Of a stretch of DNA of 64,000 bases, positions 42,012 to 54,431 are shown in pieces. The stretch lies in contig JAWWNJ010000057.1 in assembly GCA_037176885.1 (NCBI GenBank), positions 930,001-994,000 of the forward strand, written 5' to 3'. A program made the position numbers and the translations under genes. How positions within the stretch are numbered: the first letter of the stretch is position 1; each line of letters opens with the position of its first letter. The stretch comes from Favolaschia claudopus (lineage: Eukaryota; Basidiomycota; Agaricomycetes; Agaricales; Mycenaceae). The notes beneath the pieces were generated by a model. That model was not told the DNA's origin. It made no database searches and saw only the letters and a program-made list of their open reading frames with translations.

Positions 42012-44280
42012 TCTGTTGCCTTTTGTTGCCGTCTGCAGGACATCCAACGCGACGCGATGACTCCAACGACGAGGATGGCTGCATACTGGCGCCTAAGCTG
42101 GCTTGGCTTAATTCAATCATTCTTTCCCCCTTGATCCCTCTTGGCTCAAATAAAAATTCCACGCACGGCCCCAAATGTACTTCAGACTGAATCATTTTCT
42201 TAGCAAGTAATGGCGTTGTACTACCGGCAAACCCAGATTATAACTCAGCCTATACTACTCTACCTTAACGCACATCTCAAGAATTGGAAACGGTATGTTC
42301 TTGCTCGATTGTTAGACGCATGGTTTCATGTCGAGATATCACAGATGCGAAGAAATTTTCAATCGTAACAGATGGAATGACTGGCGGCTAGGAATGAGCA
42401 TAAATACGTTCTACTACGGGTCGGCCACGTTGATCTGTCTTGAATATCATCTAACAGGGGTGATTTTCAGTCGAATTTCGAAATCCGTTTTGGGAGAGTG
42501 CCGAGCTTGCTTTGAAGATCTTCTACACGTCCCCTTCAATGCGTTCGGCTCTTTGTGGCATACCTGCGTACTCCAAATCTCCCACCATCGCCACATTCAC
42601 ACCCGATCCTGCAAGGAATCACATCGACGCTTAAGGATGCTTGGACTGAATATGCATGCTCAAGGGACATCGGAGCTGCATGCATTGGACGCCATCGTTG
42701 CGGCAGAGCGCTTTGTAAGTAGGTTATGCTGCGTATCAGGATACCTGGTACAAAGGCTAAAAACACCTTCGAAGATGTAATCGTTGATCTGCGTGCGGTG
42801 TCACTGCTCTTTGAAAATGACACTGCTGCTTACCGAGCGAGCTCCACACGTACCTCAAGTAGTGGTCGGTCGACATTGAAACCAGCATCAGGGCCGCTAA
42901 TACCGTCATCAATACCGGTGGATCGCCCCTTAGAGCGTACCCCAAATAAAATCCGTCCTGTGTTATATGGCTGCCATCTTCACGCCTCAATCTCATCTCC
43001 TGGCTCCGCAACGTTCGAGCGTATACGCCCTTTTCCTGCAGCTCTTTGACTCGACCATGACCCAGCTGATTCTTTCGAGCACTGTGAGTGCTGCCTTCTG
43101 CGCTTTTCGTTGTCCTAATCGGGATACAGGTGCTCACTACTTCAAACTCGTGCGCGTCTGTGTACTGAAGGAGTACTGCCCCGACCCCGCGATACCACCC
43201 GTACCGGTCGTCTCAAGAGTCTACTCAGCACCCCGTTCATCGTCGGTCGAGCGAGTCACTGCTCATTCTCGTCTGTTCCTGATCTGGCCGAATCACGCTG
43301 GCCCATCAGCCCTTGACTTCCCTCGCCATACAGACATTCTCTTCGTCGCCAACCTACGTATCGTCCCACGACCAACCCGGTGGCTGTAGACATGCACCCC
43401 TGCCTCCGGCCGCTGTGCGATACTCTGCCTATCTTCAGCAGCCCCGCCGCCTTTCACGTCGGTATACGTACGGAGATGCTGCTTGACTAAACTTTGGCGA
43501 TCGCACGCACGCAGTATATCCCTCTCGCTGGTACTTGCGGCATGCAAGAATACTTCAATTCATCGCAGAGATCTGTCGCCATGTAGCCGGCACAGACTGA
43601 GTGCTCGTTCCTTTCGAGTCGTTTTCCTGCCCTTTTATCTCGTCCATCCGCCGATAGTGATGCGGCAGCGTGTCGACCTCGACGCTGTTTGGCTGCTCGC
43701 AGTGTCAGATTGGGGCGGAGAACGCCTCGGATGTGGATCCGACAGCCCGTTCCCTCGAGGCGTTTCTCGCATCCAGCCGTTGCTTCCCATGCAATAGTCG
43801 TTCTCCCACCCTTGAGTATCGATCGCAGTGGACTCTACGCACCACTGCAGACGGTATGAGCGGCGTGCTGCGCGGCAACGCGTTTCCTGTCTCTGTTTTG
43901 AGTATCTACGCCATGAGCATGCGTCGGCGTCCAGCAGCGTGCATATATTCCGAGAATCGTCAATCTGTCGTTGGACTAGGAGAGCGCTGGGCCCTCGGCT
44001 CTTCGCGGCTCGTGCTTTTTGAATGCTTGAGCATTCCTTTTCGCTCTCAGCGTTCACAAATCCAGACGAGTGGGCGAATCGTGGCGACACTGGATTCTCG
44101 CTCCTGTTCGCCGGCTGCTGCGGTACGATCGGTTGCGGTCTTGAAGACTCGAATCCTACCTCGAAGACGCAGCGCCCGCTCAATACTCACGTATCGCTAG
44201 CCTATGCAATTCACATCTTGCCGCTGTACGTGTAGGCGGAGGCCCGACCTTCTTTAATGCTTGGCGAGGCTTATGCAAGT
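42012..44280. other. Intergenic block, no supported gene
   Basis: Frames of up to about 180 codons lie on opposite strands of the same DNA (43635-44200) without motifs. Related in parts to 38.8-39.5 kb. Confidence 0.45.
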
Positions 44281-44518
44281 ACGCATGCAAGGCGACCATG
44301 ACCATCCTGTTGCTCCCCTCGGACTTTTTGCTCTCATTACTTTGGTCGAAAGTCCAGATTCGTTAGACGAGTCTGCACGTATTAAGCATTGTAGCAGATT
44401 TAGCTAATAGTGCCAAGAAAAATAGTCGAGAAAACGATTACAGGTAAGTATCTCAGGAAAGAAATATGTACGTGGCACATATCTCAAGCCGCCCGAGTCG
44501 AGTCGGACTCGACTCTCT

Positions 44519-45601
44519 TCAGTCATCCTCTGGCGACCCAACAACTGGTGTAGGAAGTCCGCAAACGATTTCCGGTATGGATGGAAAGGCTTTGCGGTAA
44601 AACTCTACCGGAGTCAATGTGGACATGATGGAGAGGCTGTCGAGTTTGCATCCAGACTTGGAGACGAAAGCCTGCAAAATACTGGTGGGGTCGTCATCTC
44701 CAAGGAATCGTTCTGTAAGCCAAAGATTTTGAAGAGCGGGGGCAACGAGAATGTTGAGAAATTCCGGACATCGATCATCATCAGGTGAACCGAGATGGCA
44801 GGTTTGCAAGCACAATAAATGGATCTCTAGAATGTCGATATCATCACCGTATCCAGCGATTTCGAGCGACAAGTGCACCAGATTTGGCGTTTGCAGCAAA
44901 ATGGGCGCGAACTCGTCCATAAATGTACATTCCAGCGAAAGGGAAGTCAGTTGCCCCCATGGGAGAACAACATTGCCTAGAGTGAGCAAGCTAAGGTAGA
45001 CTGTCCGTAACAGCGGCATATCCCCACACGCAATAGGATTGACAGTGTCATCTGAATGCAGGTAGAGTTGTTGGAGCAGGGGCATCGCGTTAGACAACAT
45101 CTGTGAATCGACCTCTCGAAGCATCAGAGAAAGATGCTCCCAGCGCGCTGTCTGAGAAATCAAGGATGGTAGAGCCGGTGAAGAATCGCGGTAGTGGGTG
45201 ACATGTACGGAAAGAGGCAGAGATTTCGACCTGCTCATCCACATCTCAGCGATATTTCCTTGTACTTCCCATCCCTTGAGACCATCGTCTATGGCGATCG
45301 TCCTCCATAACTGCGGGGTGGCAAGTGCGATTTCTCGCCATTTTCGACAAATGAGAGTTAATAGAGTGGGAGAGGAGGAGCCAGTAAGCGGCAGCTCATC
45401 GGGGTAAGGGGGGATGAACCAAAGGAAGATCTCGGATATGATTTCGTTGGGTAGCGTCAAGACCGGGTACTTGTATCCGTCGAGTCGGCTCTGAACGACG
45501 TCCATTTCAGTTTGCAAAGCCGAAAGAGCTTTCTCGAGTTCGAAAATCTGTGTTTCCAAATTCAAGATGCGACACCGGTCAGCTTGAAGGGAAGCGAGCA
45601 T
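44519..45601 (-). CDS. F-box-like/LRR protein, paralogue 12
   Basis: 360 aa from ATG 45601 (MLASLQADRCRILNLETQ); codons above it in the frame are promoter DNA. Coiled coil at about 5-45, F-box-like domain (YPVLTLPNEIISEIF, ICRKWREIALATPQLWRTI), LRR-like strands (MPLLRTVYLSLL, LPWGQLTSLSL, TPNLVHLSL), cap (FVSKSGCKLDSLSI, YRKAFPSIPEI) and a short acidic tail. Nearest relative is paralogue 14 in the mirror arm, with most of the sequence identical by eye. A TATATAAA-type box lies near 45853-45862, about 255 bp upstream. Likely SCF adaptor. Confidence 0.88.
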   Translation of the reverse strand: MLASLQADRCRILNLETQIFELEKALSALQTEMDVVQSRLDGYKYPVLTLPNEIISEIFLWFIPPYPDELPLTGSSSPTLLTLICRKWREIALATPQLWRTIAIDDGLKGWEVQGNIAEMWMSRSKSLPLSVHVTHYRDSSPALPSLISQTARWEHLSLMLREVDSQMLSNAMPLLQQLYLHSDDTVNPIACGDMPLLRTVYLSLLTLGNVVLPWGQLTSLSLECTFMDEFAPILLQTPNLVHLSLEIAGYGDDIDILEIHLLCLQTCHLGSPDDDRCPEFLNILVAPALQNLWLTERFLGDDDPTSILQAFVSKSGCKLDSLSIMSTLTPVEFYRKAFPSIPEIVCGLPTPVVGSPEDD

Positions 45602-45768
45602 AATGCATATGGGAGATTCTGAGTTGGAAGAGAACGAAAGATTCAGTGGATAGCTGTATACAGTGTTTATAAATACTACGCACATTAAATTCAGGCTTTC
45701 GTAGCTCGCCAAAAGGGAGATCTCCTTATTTTGAGGTGATTCTTCAGAAATTGGACCTCGAAAATTGC

Positions 45769-45777
45769 TGACGCGAC
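45769..45777 (-). promoter_or_regulatory. TGACGCGAC box, paralogue 12
   Basis: 168 bp upstream of ATG 45601. Confidence 0.5.
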
Positions 45778-45941
45778 GACTCGTTAGATAACGCGTTTGA
45801 TACCGCAAAAAATGCGTACTGGGAGTCTCGAGACCTGTATATTCAGAGATCCGGGTTTATATAACGCTACCTTCCAGTCTCTGCCAGTGCGCGGTGTCGC
45901 GAGCTCTGAGATCGGGGCAGCTGTTGAGAGCAATTTGCGGA

Positions 45942-45962
45942 GTCACGATGTGACACCGTCAC
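45942..45962 (-). promoter_or_regulatory. Triple GTCAC/GTGAC/GTCAC module, paralogue 12
   Basis: GTCAC 45942-45946, GTGAC 45950-45954, GTCAC 45958-45962, 3-bp gaps, about 341 bp upstream of the ATG. Same geometry as in paralogue 10. Confidence 0.6.
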
Positions 45963-46211
45963 AGCTTCCATCTCTTGCAGCGTCGACGACGACCCCTACG
46001 ACGAGTGAAACACAGCTATTCTGCTGTTCTAGCACATCTGGTCTTTATTCTACTGCTTGTCTTATCTTTGCGGGACGAAATTCTCGCCAAATACCCCAAT
46101 GAATGGCCCGCCCGAGCAATAACAGGACAGTAACTCACCATTAAATGCAATACACCCCCTCCCAAAAGCGGATCACGTGGCCTGTCAACCTGTGCAAACA
46201 AGTCCTCGACA

Positions 46212-46667
46212 CAAGAGGTGATTGATCTCTGGATCTGTCAATTTGATGTCGGCATAAGCGAGATCACTGATCTCGCACTGATCTCTTCCAACTCGCAGTT
46301 TATTTGCAAGAAAACCGTGTCTGAGGCCCAAATGTGCAGGGATAACTGAAGGGAGTAACATTTGCTGACACTCAGCAAGGTTGTTTGCAGTTTTTTCGTT
46401 TCTTTGTATAGCCATTCTAATAATAGAATCATCGAGTGCCTAGGTGTGTTGGATTTCTTATTGAAAATACAGGTATTCCAAGGCTGATAGAGTAGTAGAA
46501 CTACTCTGAAAACTATCTACCCACTGGCAGCGTTAGCGGACGCGAAAACTTTGTAGAAAGGGCAGTTTGCTTGAGGTGTTGGTTGATGGCAACTGATGAT
46601 CATTGCCTTTTCTGGGGGGGGTAGGTCGTGGGATTTATTGGCTGATCCAGAGATCAATCACCTCTTG
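46212..46667. mobile_element. hAT-type MITE, 456 bp, with 8-bp target duplication
   Basis: Ends CAAGAGGTGATTGATCTCTG and its complement, with 24 bp of perfect terminal inverted repeat (continuing GATC). Flanked by CCTCGACA at 46204-46211 and 46668-46675. An 8-bp duplication and short inverted ends fit the hAT superfamily. No coding capacity. Confidence 0.8.
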
Positions 46668-46675
46668 CCTCGACA

Positions 46676-47090
46676 CATAATTAATTTCTGAGCCAAGATA
46701 ATGGGTCTTTATCGTGAGATTTGTGAGTGGCAAATATATCTGAGGCAGAGAGACACGATATTATGGAAGGAGAATGGGTCAAACAGTGGGGGAAGAATAT
46801 TAGCGAGCCAAAAACACGGTATATTCAGCATTTAGTAGGTACTTGGGAAAGAATACATTCCAAGAGCAAGACCTAGCAAGAAAGAGGTGTTGTACTCGCC
46901 TAAAGAACTCCTCAACCAGTTCCTGCTCTTCCAGTCCTCCCAAAGCCCCAAAAGTACGTGTCGCACCCATCAGACCTATCTTATTAGTCGGATAAACTCC
47001 AAGAAATCAAAATTCAAGCTCGAGTCGAAGCCTGGGGAAGAAAGGCCTTGGTGAACACATACACGCAGGGATGCGTCATCTGAATTCCAC
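46676..47090. other. Intergenic, nothing recognised
   Basis: No gene or repeat seen. Confidence 0.4.
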
Positions 47091-47099
47091 CGTCAATGT

Positions 47100-47230
47100 T
47101 CACAGAGTGGAAGCATCGAAGAGAATGCTCGAGCCGTCGAATCCGAAACATTCAGCGAATCGTGCCACCATATCCCAAGGTCCGGGTCCGACAAACTCCT
47201 TCCATGAGTCGACGATGATGTGTGGGGGTT
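47100..47230 (-). pseudogene. Possible 3' fragment of an unknown gene
   Basis: The minus strand reads PHIIVDSWKEFVGPGPW, then DMVARFAECFGFDGSS, ending in a stop at 47100. The Trp-rich, well-mixed composition looks like a real C-terminus, but no upstream exon or start was found and the family is not recognised. Confidence 0.3.
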
Positions 47231-47499
47231 GCTGAGCGCGCGTCTTGAGCGCTTGACGGCGAGGGGAGTTTGGAGAACATGGAAGAGGGGAGTGCAAGGT
47301 GGTGGGAAGAGCAGAGAAGAGATTGAAGTTTCTCGGTGGATTGTTTGGGCTTGATTGTCGGCCACGTGATCCGCTTTTGGGAGGGGGGGGAGAAGTAGGT
47401 GGATTAGTCTAATGATCAAATGCCGTAATAGGCCCAGAACTGCCCAGAAGATGCTGATAACGTCAGATAACGCTGTGATAACAGGAAGGATCAATCTAA

Positions 47500-48130
47500 T
47501 CAGTGAGGCAGTGCTTCTCTCGGCGAGCGCTCGGGCCCCGTCGGGCGGTGCTGCGGCGCAGAGTCACACCATGATTTCGACTTTCTTTTCCTGCATTTTT
47601 CCCTCGACGCAAGTCAAGATACGGCACCTTAAAGGCTTCGACTCGGATTGCTCAGACAGTCAGACTTGCTCACCTTATTCAAGCTCGCTCCCAAGTCTCT
47701 CTTGATCTTTGGTTCACTGAACGCGCCAAGAACGCGCCTGGAACGCGCCGACTACGTTGCTTCCTACGGTCATAACTTAACAGTACAAAATTTTCGCCGC
47801 ATCTTGCAGCTTGTTGCTATTCTCAGGATATGCACTATACACTGAATTTCATCGAATCTGTTGGCAAAATAATTGTATCTTCTGATTGACTCACTTTTGC
47901 TGTACATAAAAACGAAGGCCAAACGACTTTGCGCGGATCTCTCTTACTTCTGTTCACCTTTTGAAGCAACTCGTTTCATGCCAGTTGGTCAATGTCGTAC
48001 TGTATCATTTTGGTATCATTAATTACCAACAGCATTCCAGCAGACAGCAAGCTATTCTCGTAGTATTTCGCACTTGGACCAACTCCCCCGGGCTTGCTGT
48101 GGAGCGCCGACAATGGCCTCGACTACGACA
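47500..48130. other. Intergenic, nothing recognised
   Basis: No supported gene, RNA or repeat. Confidence 0.4.
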
Positions 48131-48137
48131 ACACCAG

Positions 48138-48502
48138 TTAATATTCACCTCTTTGTTCATACTCTAGTTTTTCGATATGCCTCTCTTTTAACGTCACAGC
48201 CGGGACTCTTTGTAACTGTCGCAGTTTTTGTTCAATGTTGAGTTCATGTTTGAGTTTGGAGTTTTCCAGTCTTCGTTGATTTATCATGTGAGTTGCTTCT
48301 TCCTGAATTAAGGCAACACATTCAAATTCGATTTTGAGCACGAGAGGCGTCGATGGTCATCCAGCTTTCTCCAACCACGGGCAGTGAGGCTTTGAGGAGC
48401 TGATGACTCAAATACGGCGGTATAGAGCGTCTGCAGGCTTGATAGCGTGTCTCTTACACTCGATTCGTGTTTGTTAAATTCTGCTTTCAGTACAGGATCC
48501 AA
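48138..48502 (-). pseudogene. Frameshifted coiled-coil fragment, unknown family
   Basis: One frame begins MDPVLKAEFNKHESSVRDT and runs to a stop near 48308. The overlapping frame carries ECVALIQEEATHMINQRRLE and a Lys/Glu-rich helix to a stop at 48138. Together they look like one short coiled-coil protein broken by a frameshift near 48345. Family unknown; chance cannot be ruled out. Confidence 0.3.
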
Positions 48503-51500
48503 ATCAAACTATTATCCGGGATGGAATGAACGTCAAGGGACGCAGTCTCACAATGAAGGCACGTACTTGCATTTAGGGTAGGGTCTTGGTTACAAGTTGT
48601 GTTTCTGACAGGGCAATTAAGGGAGGTGTGTTCTCTCCGTGATATCGACATGCGTTCACTGACTGCTTACGAGCAAAGTCTTGCGCATAATATATCAATA
48701 CGCCGGCTTGCAGTGTTGTCTCTCGTGAACAGATGCTACAACATACTGGTTCTCGTACCCGAGTACTTTCAGCGCGTTTTGTTTCAAAAGTGCGCTTGTC
48801 TCCTTGACATTTATATTGTTTCTCGGAAGAACCATGGTCGAATTCGTTTTCCTTAGGGCTATAACCGCCCTCGCAATGAGCTGCAAATAGCCAGTTCTCG
48901 GAATTGAGTGAACAGCGTAACGGGTTAGGAACGGACTATCATATGAATGGGTCGAGCTCACAACCTCGAATCTCTAGATTGTTTTTTTGGACTTTGAGCC
49001 TTTTACTTCTTATTCAAAACCTCGACTCGTCAAAAACTAGATTCGTGATCGAGAAGCCACATTTGTGAAAGCAGTGACTCATGGGATCTGGATGAGAGTA
49101 TCTATTCAGGACCCCATTCTGTATACACAGACAAGCTGCGGTAGTAATCCAACATGCATGTCTATTCACCTTCGGATCTAGCTACTACATTTTATATTGA
49201 CTTGGTTCTTGCTACTTGAATGAGAAGATCAGGACCTCAACGGGGTGAGGACTCAAAACTCGCAACGATGCATTGCAAGCCGCCAACATACGCAATTGAA
49301 TTGTTATGCATCCTCGCAGCGCGGGGACACAGCAGACGACCGACGCAACGGTGGGAAGACCGGGATGGACAGAAATTGTCAGTCCAGTGGTAATCGAAAA
49401 CCGCGACGGCGCGAAAGAGTATGACGACCGCACGGAGCCCATGTAACGAACGACAGCGCGGAGGCTGAAGAAAGGCGAAGAGTTTGACGTCGGCGCAGAG
49501 CCCATCACAGAAACAGCGGTGCGAACCGCCAAGGACAAGGGATTTTGACGTTGGTGCGGAGGCCGTAAACCTTACATATAGAGCTCAAAGAGCGATACCA
49601 CGAAAGCTGAAAGAAAGGCAGCGACTTTTACGCCGACACGGAAACCTTCACAAAGATTTACAGTCCCAAGAATGGAGCAGGGTGAGTGGTGTACAACTTT
49701 GAGGCGCCGTCAAGATTGCGCGAGGTCAGATATAACAATCAAGGAGACGCAAAAGTAGACTATGTGAAATTTTGAAAAGCTGTCTTATAGAAGAGTGGTT
49801 GCTGAGCAATATTAATGCGGCAAGTTTTCAACCCGTAGATGTCAGATAACTGCAGTGGGTATCTGCGAACGAAGTTGAAGTCTGTCGGTGCTTCAGGCAA
49901 GAGAACAAGCCAGCACTTACATGCGGAGGATGACCCTGAACCCCCGGGAGAAGGAAAGGCTCGTGCTGCGAGAGGAATGCACAACGGCGGAGCAAGAGCA
50001 AGGCTGCAAAAGCACGCGTGCGAAGGTGAAAGACCTGCCAAAAGGCAGAGGAACAACTTGATCTCAGCGCAGAATCCTGGAGCTTACGAATCGTTGCAGC
50101 GCGCCAGTGCTTCGTTGCCTGCACGTTCAGGCAATCGACGAGCGAGTCTTTCGAGATGCCGCCGGAAACCGAAGATCGAGCAGGACTAGATCAAGTAGGT
50201 TTTCAAATCGTTCTGAAGTCGTCTCCAGCAAACTCGTGCAAAACAAGCCAATGAGAACAGGGGGACGCTGGTCACAGGCGCCGGGACAAGAGCGTGACGG
50301 GTGCCGTCGAACGGAGGGAAGCTCCGCGGACGACGATCCCGACCGTCGCGCAGAACGCTGTTGACAGTGGCGGAGTGGTTCGGGAAGAGAAGCTGTCATT
50401 ACGGTATGCCATCATTAGACTAATCAACCCCTCCCTCGGAGTCGGAGGGGGTGTATTGCCCGAAACGTAACTCACCTCAGACTTTTCATGGGCATTGGGC
50501 TTGGCTACTCAGCAAAGGTCGAGCGCTTCAAGAAAGACTCGGGCACCCTAACTGCTGATTCTCTCGGGATATTCTTTCAAATTTGGCCTGAATACGGTGA
50601 AGCCACGGATAGCGCAAATTCGCCGATCGTGTGGTAACTGGTCCAGGTATGTCTCTGTACTTAATTGTGATAAGGTCCCTATGAAGCTTACTTTGGTTCT
50701 TCAATACTAGCGACGGCTTCCTGAATATGTATTAGTCTATCAGCAACCAAGATGGAGTCACCTTCCAAATCAGAGGTGGGATGTCTTGGATGTACAAGCG
50801 ATAGCGTCCGACTGACGGTCAAAAGCTCAGCCGGGTTAGCTTCCTGTTAGTTGGAAGGCTCTGGAGCACTCGGATGTCGTTTAGACTGTCCGCCGTCTCC
50901 CTTATTCCCTACGCCCCGCCTCAGGAATGACTCTTTTCAAGACTTGTATCTACAGCTCTCGCGCGCGGGGGATTTACGAAACTCCACACTCGCCCACCAC
51001 GTTTTTCGGTGTCTCTTGCCTACTTTTCTACGCTCAAAGACGAATGTGTACTCTCCATCGCTCCCCGCATCATATCCGCCTCATCCGACGCTCAAGTAAT
51101 CACGCCAAAAGCGTCATCTGTCGCGCGGGCGCCGTCTACCGCTTTTGATACGGGCGCTTTACGTCGAATATCTGGTGACGTAGGTTCTTCGCTCGTTTCA
51201 TGATGAATATACAAATTAACTGGCTGCAGAAAAAAACCAAAAGCATTGAGCGGCAGTCAAGTAACCCCAATTCCTCACATCGCACTCTCCTCAATCAGTC
51301 TTCCAGCCCAGCACCATGCCGCCACCCTCAAGCCTTCATCGCCCTCTCTATACAGCTTCTGTGTCCCTATGTGACTTACGAGGATCCTCAGGCGTTCTCT
51401 GGATTCTACAAAGCCTTGGGTCCGGCGCAGCTCGCGACCCTCAATGTTTTGAGTGTCAGCCCATCTTGGCAACACGTTCCTCAGAGATCCAGAGATCGAG

Positions 51501-53306
51501 CCTCATCCACACGTCCCGACCTGCAGTCGCCAGCGCTGTCACCATCGTACGTCTGTCCAGCAGCTTTACGGCTCTCCTCCCTTCTCACTTATTGCAGCTT
51601 ATTGTTCTCGCTCGCAATCCGTGTTGCCTTTCGCAAGAATGGGCTACAGATCTGTCCTCTGCAACTGCCCCAATTAATCACCGGCGTCGGGCACCTCTTG
51701 ATCAGCGGCATCGTGGAGTTGTAGACCGCGTGCGGCGGTCTGGGTTGTCGACGCATTTACACAGTCCGAGGATGGAGCTCAGGATCAATGGAGCTCAGAA
51801 TCACGTCCGTATGGGCTCATGTGCCTGCAGGACGTCCCCTCATCGGGGCAGGCTGAGGAGACTCACTGTAGGCTGCGTATCGAGGGCCTTCGCCCACGTA
51901 GATTGTGGGAACGTCTACGCTCGCTTGCCCTCCCGATTGCTTCGCTTCTCGGTAGCGGAACCTTTGCGCATCTGCCTCCGTGCGCGCATAGTCTTGGATA
52001 TCATCATGTGCTACGCTACTTAACAAACTACCCAGGGTCTCCTGAGAGCGCTGGTCTGCGCAGTTCTCTGCTCACCGCGATTTGCAGCGCAGCGCACGCA
52101 GATCGAGGTGTTACATGGATACGAGGCCTCCTTGTCGAGGAGAGCTCGAATTGGAGGAGCCGCAGCAGTGCCTAAGTACGCCCTCTCCTCGTCCATCGGT
52201 CGGGCTATTTCACTCCTCAATGACGGGGGCTTGGGCGAGTTACTATTAGGGGGGATTTCCGGAGTACGACACACCTGCACACTATGACTGCACTATTCCG
52301 TAGCATCGTCGTATCGCCGCGGGTCATGGTTGTCGACAGAGGCGTGTGTCCCTACCACCTCCCATCGATGCGAATGCTGCGCCAGCAGGTGGAATAGGCT
52401 GCCTGGTAGCGGGGAGCGGCCGTCATATATATTTGCATTCGAGGGCGCGCTGTGCTTGAGTCTGTTTTCAGAAGTCGTGATGTTTTTTTTCGACTGCGAG
52501 TGTAGAGCTCCAGAGGAGACTGCGCAGCTCGGATGTAGACAACAGAGAAGGGTGTGGAAAACTATTGGATACCATTTGGAGACTCGAGACAGTGCTAGGA
52601 GTCGGGTATCGGCAAGTGTCTCGACCCTGCCTGGACGGAGATTCCAAGAAGTGGGGGTGTCGGGCGTCAAGGGGACGACGATGCTTGAATCGAAGATGTC
52701 GGTTAGGACTCCAGCTGGCAAAGGCATGGAGAGGCATGAGGGAACTTGGACGGGCGACACATGAGGACCTACTGCATGTCAATGGTCGATAATAGAGTAC
52801 GGTTAACACGATACAAAGATGCGATCTGGGCTCGATATGATAGCATTCTGGATACAGAACAGGTAAACGAGGTGTTAGCGGCGTAGGGTAAAATCACACC
52901 GTTGAAAGTAATTTATTTAGTGTTCACATCGTGTCCTCAGATGTATCGAGACGTGGATGCACACCAGTGGTAAACGAAAGACGAATCACCGACGCCTTTG
53001 CTCCCGGGGACAGTTATGCCTTTCCCTCGATCCCTACAATTCTCAAGCACGGATGGGGAGCGATGATTCTCAAATAATCTTCGAAGGCAAAAATATAGTC
53101 CCTACTGTGATCGTACCTTCCTTTGCAGCATGCCTTCCGGCCTTCTATATAACTCATCCTGAATTTTCATTCAATACGCTTGTGAGGAGTCAAACGAATT
53201 AATTTCGTCGTCCGATAGGTATTTGAGATATGACATTACGATAAAGTACAGAGTGAACTTGTTGTGCGTACATTGTTACCGAGTGAATCAAGCATCAAAA
53301 CTGTTG
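48503..53306. other. Long gene-poor stretch in the spacer of the second palindrome
   Basis: Many short frames on both strands, none with motif or ordered introns. Purine-rich DNA at about 49.3-49.7 kb. Nothing supported. Confidence 0.45.
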
Positions 53307-54431
53307 TTACCAACTTGCAATTGTACAGTTGATTACAGAGATCGAGGGAAATGCGTGACGATAGATTTCCTGAGAAACAGTTGCCTTCGTGATTTTTAGC
53401 TCGCGGAGCTGACACCCTGATTTCGATATGAAGGCTTCCAGAGACCCGACTACCCCGCCATGTGGAGCGATGGCGGCGCCAAAGCCATCGAGAGAAAGGA
53501 AGGATTCGGCAAGTTCCAAGCAGACGAGGGCAGGCGTGACGAGGTGTTTGAAGAATACCACATCGGTGTCGTTATCCGATTCAAAAACCAATGTTTCCAA
53601 ACGCGATAATGTGATGTCGTCGTAGTCGGGACCATTTCCCAACGGGTCTCCGCCCCGCATAAGGAGAGTGCAGTGCACCAGGTTTGACGTCTGCCTGAGA
53701 ATCGGTGGGAATTCTCTGGTATACATGCACATCAGTGCGAGGGAAGTGAGTTGTGACCAGGGCAAAATGACACTGGGAGAGTGGCAGTCCTCGAGCACAA
53801 CGGAGCGCAGAAGGGGTGCATATTGAAATTGGTGAGGGGCAGACACCGTTTTATGGTTGATATATAAGGTGAGAGTGCGAAGCAGTGGCGTTGCTACATC
53901 TAGTGCCTTCAGGTTGGACGGATTGTCGAGTGACAAGTGGAGATGCTCCCACCGAGCACAATGAGGAATAGAGGCAGAGAAAGCGGGGAACAGACCCTTG
54001 GCGTCGGTCCCGTAAATAGAGAGTGGTAAATGGCCGGATCTCTCCAGCCACAAAGGTGCCAATTTATTCGCTGCCTCCAAGCTAGCATTGATAGGCCGCA
54101 GATCGATTGCACGCCACAACGCAGGGGTGGAAAAGGCGATTTCACGCCACTGCCGACATATCTGCGTTAACGTAGTCGGCGATAGGCCCTCGAAGAATTC
54201 GGGGGGTTCTGGATAAGTGGGGAGATAATGCTGGAAGATTTCCGAAACGATTTCATTGGGCAAGGTCAGGACCGGGTACTTGTGCGAGTTCAAACGATCC
54301 TCAGCAGGCTTTTTAGACGCTCGAAGTACGGAAATTGACTCCTCCAGGACTGCTATTTGAGCTTCAAGTTCCGAGATTTGCGCCTCCTTCTCCGCCACGA
54401 CAGCACGGTCTGCTCCCAGGGAAAGGATCAT
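53307..54431 (-). CDS. F-box-like/LRR protein, paralogue 13
   Basis: 374 aa from ATG 54431 (MILSLGADRAVVAEKEAQ); the open frame above this ATG runs through the promoter module and is not taken as coding. Coiled coil at about 5-48 (ISELEAQIAVLEESISVL), F-box-like domain (YPVLTLPNEIVSEIF, ICRQWREIAFSTPALWRAID), LRR-like strands (APLLRSVVLEDC, LPWSQLTSLAL, TSNLVHCTL) and cap (FISKSGCQLRELKI, YRHAFPSISVI). Head-to-head with paralogue 14, 466 bp between the ATGs, and the two appear to use one GTCAC module. Likely SCF adaptor. Confidence 0.87.
   Translation of the reverse strand: MILSLGADRAVVAEKEAQISELEAQIAVLEESISVLRASKKPAEDRLNSHKYPVLTLPNEIVSEIFQHYLPTYPEPPEFFEGLSPTTLTQICRQWREIAFSTPALWRAIDLRPINASLEAANKLAPLWLERSGHLPLSIYGTDAKGLFPAFSASIPHCARWEHLHLSLDNPSNLKALDVATPLLRTLTLYINHKTVSAPHQFQYAPLLRSVVLEDCHSPSVILPWSQLTSLALMCMYTREFPPILRQTSNLVHCTLLMRGGDPLGNGPDYDDITLSRLETLVFESDNDTDVVFFKHLVTPALVCLELAESFLSLDGFGAAIAPHGGVVGSLEAFISKSGCQLRELKITKATVSQEIYRHAFPSISVINCTIASW

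Larger units (their letters stand above)
44290..45962. repeat. Left arm of the second inverted duplication
   Basis: In complement it matches 54548-56230: promoter module, TGACGCGAC box, the GGTCCAATTT.TGAAGA.TCACCT stretch, the coding region, and 3' flank (CTGTAATCGTTT.CTCGACTATT, CTTTCGACCAAAGTAA, GCAAAAAGTCCGAG). The spacer is about 8.6 kb. Confidence 0.8.

Noticed and set aside
43635..44200. Pair of long opposite-strand frames
   Set aside because: Both open over the same DNA, no domain, and they lie in the 3' flank that fades out of the second palindrome.
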